This document shows positions 49,818 to 53,992 of a stretch of DNA of 53,992 bases, in pieces. Positions within the stretch are counted from its first letter, which is position 1, and each line of letters opens with the position of its first letter. A program made the position numbers and the translations under genes. The stretch is taken from the NCBI GenBank assembly GCA_963205235.1, contig CAUJIP010000025.1, positions 1-53,992 of the forward strand. Reading direction: 5' to 3'. A model generated the notes under the pieces. That model searched no databases. It worked only from the letters and a program-made list of their open reading frames with translations, and was not told the DNA's origin. The stretch comes from Pseudomonadota bacterium. GTDB taxonomy: Bacteria > Pseudomonadota > Alphaproteobacteria > Rhodobacterales > Rhodobacteraceae.

Positions 49818-50801
49818 ATGCAGCAGCGGCAACTTGGCACCGGCGGCCCGATGGTTTCGGCCCTTGGCCTTGGCACCTTTTCCTTCGGCGGTGCCTATGG
49901 TCCGACCGATATGGGCGAAAGCCACGCCGCCCTTGATTATGCCTGGGATCACGGGATTACGTTCCTGGACACTGCAAATATCTACGGCAAAGGTGCCGCC
50001 GAAACCGCGATCGGCAGCTGGCTGCACAGCCGAAAACACCGCCCGCTGATCGCGACCAAGGCGGGCTTTACCGAAGACCCGCAAAAGCGCGTCGACAACA
50101 GCCCCGCCTTCCTGCGGTCCTGCCTTGACGCTTCGCTAAAGCGACTTGGCGTGGATCATGTGGCCCTGTTTTACGCCCACCGCCACGATCCCGAGGTTCC
50201 GGTGGAAGATTTGGCCGGAACCATGCAACGCCTTCAAGAGGAAGGCAAAATCTTAGGCTACGGCCTGTCAGAAGTCGCGCCCTACACTTTGGAACGCGCC
50301 CATGCGGTGCATCCCGTGACAGCGGTGCAAAACGAATACTCGCTTTGGACCCGCCAGCCAGAACTGGGCCTGATCCAGCGGTGCCAAAGCCTTGGCGTCG
50401 CCTTCGTCCCCTTCTCCCCCCTGGCACGCGGGGCTTTCGGCACGTCCCTGCCCGACCCGTCATCCTTCGGCCCCGACGATTTCCGCCGCCGCGTCCCGCG
50501 CTATCAGGGCAAGAACTGGCTCCACAACCGCGCCAGACTGCAAGCCTTCCACGATTTCGCCGGTGACCTTGGCCATACACCCGCCGCCTTGTCGCTCGCC
50601 TGGATGCTTGACCGCTGGCCGCATACTATCCCGATCCCCGGCACCCGCAGCGCGGCGCATCTTGCGGATTGGATCACAGCGGCAACGATCACCCTGTCAG
50701 ACGCCGACCGCGCCGAAATCGACCGGATTCTTCCCATCGGCTGGGCCTGGGGTGACCGCTACGACGACGCGCAAACGGCACTCGCAGAACGCTATTCCTG
50801 A
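49818..50801 (+). CDS. Aldo/keto reductase
   Basis: The 327-residue TIM-barrel protein has the aldo/keto reductase tetrad pattern: DTANIYGKGAAE (Asp and Tyr), IATKAGF (Lys) and FYAHRHDPEV (His), and the NADPH-binding end PFSPLARGAFGT and IPGTRSAAHL. A family start MQQRQLGTGG is at 49818 after GGCAGGAGA. It reads with the SHMT-like gene. It could reduce an aldehyde released by that enzyme; this is inference. It converges on the DUF1989 gene across a shared hairpin. Confidence 0.92.
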   Translation: MQQRQLGTGGPMVSALGLGTFSFGGAYGPTDMGESHAALDYAWDHGITFLDTANIYGKGAAETAIGSWLHSRKHRPLIATKAGFTEDPQKRVDNSPAFLRSCLDASLKRLGVDHVALFYAHRHDPEVPVEDLAGTMQRLQEEGKILGYGLSEVAPYTLERAHAVHPVTAVQNEYSLWTRQPELGLIQRCQSLGVAFVPFSPLARGAFGTSLPDPSSFGPDDFRRRVPRYQGKNWLHNRARLQAFHDFAGDLGHTPAALSLAWMLDRWPHTIPIPGTRSAAHLADWITAATITLSDADRAEIDRILPIGWAWGDRYDDAQTALAERYS

Positions 50802-50811
50802 TCGCTCTTTG

Positions 50812-50853
50812 GCCCTGACGGGCCGCATCGCAAGCGATTAAGCCCGTCAGGGC
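50812..50853. terminator. Shared hairpin between the convergent aldo/keto reductase and DUF1989 genes
   Basis: GCCCTGACGGGC (50812-50823) and GCCCGTCAGGGC (50842-50853) form a perfect 12-bp stem around 18 bases, which hold a small tcgcaagcga hairpin. It overlaps the DUF1989 stop codon. No T-run follows on either strand. Confidence 0.7.
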
Positions 50854-51722
50854 TGAAAAGCGACCCCATGGCTGCGGTCATAGGCATTCGCCCCGGCAGG
50901 CTGCCACCCCTTCGGCGGTGCGGCAGGTTTGAACACCTGCACCAGCAGCTGATGACACCTTGCCACGTCCGAGGAATGCTCATCCGAACAATCCCCGCCC
51001 GGACAGGCCGACAGGGCGCCCAGAAGGTCAATCTCGGCCATGAATTCGATGTAATCTCCCGGCCGCACGGGCGAGGCTTTCATGAAATACTGCCCGGTGT
51101 CGCGGGTGAACCCGGTGCACATGAAGACGTTCAGCACGTCATGCACATGCAATTCCGCCGCGTGCAGCGGCAGGCCGGATTGTGCAGCCACGGCCCGTGT
51201 CAGGTTGGAATGGCAGCAGTGGTGGTACTGGTCGCCACCGGACAAAAGCGCATGGGTATAGGGGTCACAGCGCGTGCCGATCACGTCATGCACCGACCCG
51301 CCAAAGGCATCGAACCCGTACCAGTCCAGCGTATCCTCGGTAACCGTCGCCATCGGCCGCAGATAGGGCAGGCAGGACCACATCTGATCCCCCGTCGACA
51401 GATGCGTGCCATGCAGCGCCCGGGTCTTGCCGGAAAAGAACCGCTCGCCCATGTTGCCTGCTGCGAACAGGTTCAGATCGCCGACCTGCGGGCCCTCGAC
51501 ACTGACAATCCGGAAGAAATGCCCCGCTGGCACGTCGAAACACCGCGCCTCGCGCGGGGGGACAAGCACCTCGGCCGTTAGAGTCCAGCCCTCCCGCGCC
51601 GCGCGATAGGCGGCCAGGTCCGGATGCGGCAGGCCCTCGACCGGGTAACATATGACAGGATGCACCGCCTTGCGGGCGGCGGCATCAACGGGGGCGGGAT
51701 GTTCGGGATGTTCAAGCTTCAT
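50847..51722 (-). CDS. DUF1989 (urea carboxylase-associated) family protein
   Basis: The 291-residue protein has the DUF1989 signatures: a cysteine-rich part with HHCCHSNL and HDVLNVFMCTGF, and ACPGGDCSDEHSSDV near the end. Members are paired in guanidine and urea pathways (as CgdA/CgdB of carboxyguanidine deiminase), but this one is a single gene with no urea carboxylase nearby. There is no signal peptide. The ATG at 51722 follows a weak ribosome site. Convergent with the aldo/keto reductase. The substrate is unknown. Confidence 0.85.
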   Translation of the reverse strand: MKLEHPEHPAPVDAAARKAVHPVICYPVEGLPHPDLAAYRAAREGWTLTAEVLVPPREARCFDVPAGHFFRIVSVEGPQVGDLNLFAAGNMGERFFSGKTRALHGTHLSTGDQMWSCLPYLRPMATVTEDTLDWYGFDAFGGSVHDVIGTRCDPYTHALLSGGDQYHHCCHSNLTRAVAAQSGLPLHAAELHVHDVLNVFMCTGFTRDTGQYFMKASPVRPGDYIEFMAEIDLLGALSACPGGDCSDEHSSDVARCHQLLVQVFKPAAPPKGWQPAGANAYDRSHGVAFQP

Positions 51723-51760
51723 GCCGTCAGGCTTGCCGCAAAATCGGCCGTTTTCAAGCC

Positions 51761-51955
51761 CTAAGCCTTTGGCCGCAGACAATCCCGTGGCTCTGCCCCC
51801 CGCGCAACCGCGCCACAGGCCGCACAACGCCAGGCATCCGCCGCCGTGGCCCGATCCAGCCGCCAACGGCAGGCCCGCGTCAGAGTCGAGTTCCGCCGCG
51901 ACAGCCACAGATACAGGAACACCGACGCCCCAAGGACCAGCAGCAGAATGGGCAT
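51761..51955 (-). CDS. Small membrane protein with a zinc-ribbon-like tail
   Basis: The 64-residue protein has one N-terminal membrane helix (MPILLLVLGASVFLYLWL) and a tail with CRWRLDR, RCAACGAVARG and RDCLR, where the four cysteines could bind zinc. I recall a small family like this in Rhodobacteraceae. It starts four bases after the GST stop and so is translated with it. The DUF1989 gene begins 38 bases after its own stop, so the three genes may share a transcript. Confidence 0.75.
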   Translation of the reverse strand: MPILLLVLGASVFLYLWLSRRNSTLTRACRWRLDRATAADAWRCAACGAVARGAEPRDCLRPKA

Positions 51956-51959
51956 CTTT

Positions 51960-52754
51960 TCAGACCAGCCCCAACTCGGCGTCCGATGCGACGCGGTCAT
52001 ACTTGTCCTTCGGCGGCATCGGGCGACCCCGCCAATCCGGATCGAAGACGAAGCTGGACCGCGCCCGCCCCGGCAACAGCGCGCCATTCCCCGCGCCAAG
52101 GGCATAGTCATAGTAAAGCTTGACGATTTCTTCGGGCGTCACCTGTTGCGTTGCCGGATGCGCCAGACAGGCCGCGCGCCAACGGGCAACACGGGCATAG
52201 TCCGGAGTTTCGGGCAACTCGAACCCCTCGAAATAGTCCAGGAACCAGAACCGCATCATCAGCGAGGTATAGGCGCATTCCGCCAGCCCGATCCGGTCGA
52301 ACAGGTAGGTCCCCTCGGGATTGTGCTGCATCAGCATGTCATTCAGCCAGCGGTAATCGGCCAAAAGCGCATCGCGCAGCGCATCCGTCTTGGCCCGGTC
52401 GCGGTTCATCACCATCCGATAGCCGTTGTTGCCAAAGGCCCCCTCGCGGGTGATGAACAGCCTCTCGACCGCGCGCTCATAGGGGTCGGTGCGGGCGATG
52501 GTCTTTTCCGGATACCGCTCGTCGAAATAACGCAGCAGAACCAGGCTTTCCTTCAGGATCCTGCCATCCTCCAGCTCCAGCACCGGCAGTGCCGTCGTGC
52601 CGCGCGTCTTGGCCAACAGCGCCGGGTCGCGGGGAATGGTGATGTCGACCACCTGGAAGTCGACCGCATCCCGCATCCCCTTCAACTCCAGCAGGATTTC
52701 CAACCGCTGCGAGAAGGGGCAAACCGGGATGTGGTAAAGCACGGGTCTTTGCAT
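51960..52754 (-). CDS. Glutathione S-transferase family protein
   Basis: The 264-residue protein has a thioredoxin-like N-terminal part, VLYHIPVCPFSQRLEILLELKG with a cysteine at the active-site position, TTALPVLELEDGRILKES, and an all-helical C-terminal domain (about 90-240). The single Cys-Pro-Phe-Ser motif suggests a dehydroascorbate-reductase or glutaredoxin-like omega-class activity. It is cytoplasmic. The ATG at 52754 has AGGAG upstream. It starts the unit GST-small membrane protein. The extra C-terminal residues (PPKDKYDRVASDAELG) extend beyond the usual length. Confidence 0.9.
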   Translation of the reverse strand: MQRPVLYHIPVCPFSQRLEILLELKGMRDAVDFQVVDITIPRDPALLAKTRGTTALPVLELEDGRILKESLVLLRYFDERYPEKTIARTDPYERAVERLFITREGAFGNNGYRMVMNRDRAKTDALRDALLADYRWLNDMLMQHNPEGTYLFDRIGLAECAYTSLMMRFWFLDYFEGFELPETPDYARVARWRAACLAHPATQQVTPEEIVKLYYDYALGAGNGALLPGRARSSFVFDPDWRGRPMPPKDKYDRVASDAELGLV

Positions 52755-52824
52755 GGAGGTCTCCTGTCCTGGCAGAGTGAACCCGTGCCACAGGTCCAAA
52801 GTCAAGCTCGGCAAGGCCAGCCCG

Positions 52825-53628
52825 CTACCAGTGCTCTCCCAGCACCACCGGCACCGGCAGCACGCGATATTTGCGGGCGAATTCGGGATACATCAACCCG
52901 TCCGAATCCATCGCCCGGTTGTGCCAGCCACCTTCGGCCAGCCACAACTCGCGCAGCATCACCAGTTGCATAGCATCGGTGGCTCCATACTTCACAGGTA
53001 CGCCACCGAAGATGATCCCCTGACGTTCAGCGACATCTCGAACCCGGGTGTAGGTGCCCTTCATCGCGACCAGCCCCTGCATGATGATCCCATAGACAAG
53101 AATCTGCGGTTCAATGCTCAGGAACGGGCGGGGCAACGCATGTTTGGCATCCAACCGCCGGTCCAGCCACTTGGAAAGCTTTCGAAGGCCCCAAGGATAT
53201 TTCCTTGGCGGCAGGGCAAAGGCCCAGGGCCGGGGGTCGGTCGCCATCTCTTTCAGAACGGCAATCAGGTTGGGATAAAAGACATTGTCCGCATTGGTGT
53301 GAATGATCCACCGCCCCCGCGCCGCACGAATGCCCAGATCGCGGGCCGAATGCCCCCAGTCGCCGACACGCTCGGGTGTCACGATGAACCTTGTTTCCGG
53401 GTGCATCGGCGTACTGGCCAGATCCTCATCATAGCTTTGGACCTTCGGGCCGTCATGATAGACTAGCACCTCGAAATCCTTGCTGGTCTGCGCGGCAAGA
53501 CAGGCCATCTTGCGCCGAAAGAACTCCCGCGAGACCGAAGGCTCGTAATCGGTCACAATCACGGTGAACAGCGGGTCGTCTGCGCGGAACGGCTGGCCAG
53601 CTATGGGTTCCGGAATTGACTTGGGCAT
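52825..53628 (-). CDS. Glycosyltransferase family 2 protein
   Basis: The 267-residue protein has the GT-A sugar-nucleotide fold: FTVIVTDYEPSVSREFFRRKM at the start, HDGPKVQSYDEDL, and IIHTNADNVFYPNLI, where NADN replaces the usual DxD metal motif (TNAD). It has no membrane segment. It should transfer a sugar to a surface glycan or protein. The start at the ATG 53628 is supported by the usual GT2 spacing. It is the last confident gene. The AT-rich region follows upstream of it. Confidence 0.88.
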   Translation of the reverse strand: MPKSIPEPIAGQPFRADDPLFTVIVTDYEPSVSREFFRRKMACLAAQTSKDFEVLVYHDGPKVQSYDEDLASTPMHPETRFIVTPERVGDWGHSARDLGIRAARGRWIIHTNADNVFYPNLIAVLKEMATDPRPWAFALPPRKYPWGLRKLSKWLDRRLDAKHALPRPFLSIEPQILVYGIIMQGLVAMKGTYTRVRDVAERQGIIFGGVPVKYGATDAMQLVMLRELWLAEGGWHNRAMDSDGLMYPEFARKYRVLPVPVVLGEHW

Positions 53629-53793
53629 TTCGGTCTTGGTCCGCTCACTTCACAACAAACTACCTTTGTCCGGTGATCGCTTTTCGGCGACTCTCCGTCA
53701 GGCCTGACACTCGTAGGTTGAACCTGCAGTATCTACTGATACAGAAACTCGCAGGATGTACCAATCCATTTCCCGACAGCTTTTTCCATAATT
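53629..53793. other. AT-rich gap at the right end of the window
   Basis: By hand count, 53701-53880 has about 45% GC, far below the other genes. No strong hairpin stands out, apart from the small gtatc-tact-gatac structure near 53730. It holds the start side of the glycosyltransferase gene, and may mark a boundary to transferred DNA. Confidence 0.55.
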
Positions 53794-53992
53794 ATGGTCG
53801 TTACTGATGGCCAAACCGTGGATTTCCCATTGGAATTATTAACCTCTATTAACCTGCATTCCCCAAGTGGCGTGTCGTTTGAGGTGAAGATCGCCTGTAT
53901 CCGAGCGCTAGACAAGGATTTTCTGCCGCAAGCGGCACCTGCGGTCGCGCAGACTGCTGGATCTGGACGGATCAGACCGCGAAGCCGCTGTT
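53794..53992 (+). CDS. Possible partial AT-rich reading frame, runs off the window
   Basis: From the ATG at 53794 the frame is open to the end (66 codons; MVVTDGQTVDFPLELLTSIN and onward). It is weak: no clear ribosome binding site, and the last codons read Arg/Ser/Pro-rich. Codons are AT-rich at the start (TTA, ATT, TCT), unlike the window's genes. It could be the start of an acquired gene or noncoding. Only the continuing sequence can tell. Confidence 0.3.
   Translation, partial: MVVTDGQTVDFPLELLTSINLHSPSGVSFEVKIACIRALDKDFLPQAAPAVAQTAGSGRIRPRSRC

Noticed and set aside
47924-49876. 650-codon open frame on the minus strand
   Set aside because: It overlaps the LysR and SHMT-like genes in antisense and is Gly/Ala/Arg low-complexity; both real genes are well supported.
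53723-53760. Lux-box-like palindrome cagtatc...gatacag
   Set aside because: Only 5 bp (gtatc/gatac) pair perfectly; the outer pairs do not fit a 20-bp lux-box dyad and no LuxR gene is nearby.
53840-53856. TTAACC-tcta-TTAACC direct repeat as a CtrA site
   Set aside because: The half-sites are spaced six bases, not seven, and lie within an AT-rich stretch where such matches are common.
1-53992. Insertion sequences, prophage genes, CRISPR arrays, rRNA
   Set aside because: No transposase, integrase, phage structural or cas motif and no regularly spaced repeats were seen; the only RNA gene found is tRNA-Gly.

Overview
The window is a chromosomal segment of an alphaproteobacterium, almost certainly of the order Rhodobacterales (Rhodobacter/Paracoccus relatives). 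The evidence is high GC, a SAM/SAH riboswitch in front of metK (a class known essentially from Rhodobacterales), a class II (CP4-like) EPSP synthase, an Irr regulator close to fabA-fabB-fabI, the ethylmalonyl-CoA pathway genes ccr and ecm, and several small families typical of this group. I see no insertion sequence, prophage, CRISPR array or rRNA operon. One tRNA, tRNA-Gly(UCC), is present.

Layout. 1-5.6 kb: 5' end of rpsA, cmk with a capsule-type glycosyltransferase directly behind it, a VOC protein, aroA and trmB, so the usual aroA-cmk-rpsA order is interrupted. 5.7-8.4 kb: queF, a DUF1353 lipoprotein and riboswitch-controlled metK. 8.4-15.3 kb: the conserved lnt-corC-ybeY-phoH-miaB block, with an OmpA protein and a lipoprotein inserted between phoH and miaB. 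15.3-19.6 kb: a GFA protein, an unrecognised glycosyltransferase-like protein, an XRE regulator, irr and an MFS transporter. 19.7-23.8 kb: fabA, an exported orphan protein, fabB, fabI, a site-2-protease-type M50 protein and a newly spotted 42-residue membrane protein. 24.2-32.6 kb: a complete LacI-controlled ABC importer (binding protein, two permeases, a 62-residue membrane protein, two different ATPases) ending in a fused dihydroxyacetone-type kinase. 32.7-39.3 kb: SRAP protein, an unusual 5'-nucleotidase-like protein, DUF952, pyrD, FkbM-like methyltransferase, Lrp-type domain protein, RecD-like helicase and a small protein. 39.5-45.8 kb: divergent ccr and ecm flanking a PlsB-like acyltransferase, a lipoprotein, a membrane protein and an exported protein. 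45.9-53.6 kb: DUF6455, a small exported protein, deoD, LysR/SHMT-like/aldo-keto reductase cluster, DUF1989, GST and a glycosyltransferase. The last ~350 bases are AT-rich and may open into transferred DNA.

How the genes work together. Housekeeping functions dominate: translation and tRNA modification (rpsA, trmB, queF, miaB, ybeY, tRNA-Gly), methionine activation, lipoprotein and fatty-acid synthesis, and pyrimidine synthesis. Two metabolic modules stand out. One is a polyol/ketose-like importer with its own kinase, with two matching 16-bp LacI-type palindromes, one before the regulator and one before the binding-protein gene. The other is the ccr/ecm pair for C2 assimilation, with two perfect TTGCGCGCAA palindromes 20 bp apart upstream of ccr.

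Most interesting for follow-up: the ABC importer-DhaKL locus and its operators, the ccr operator-like repeat, the SAM/SAH riboswitch, the orphan gene inside fabA-fabB, the altered metal ligands in the 5'-nucleotidase-like protein, the dispersed palindromic repeats and the AT-rich right edge. All assignments come from reading the sequence; no database search was run.
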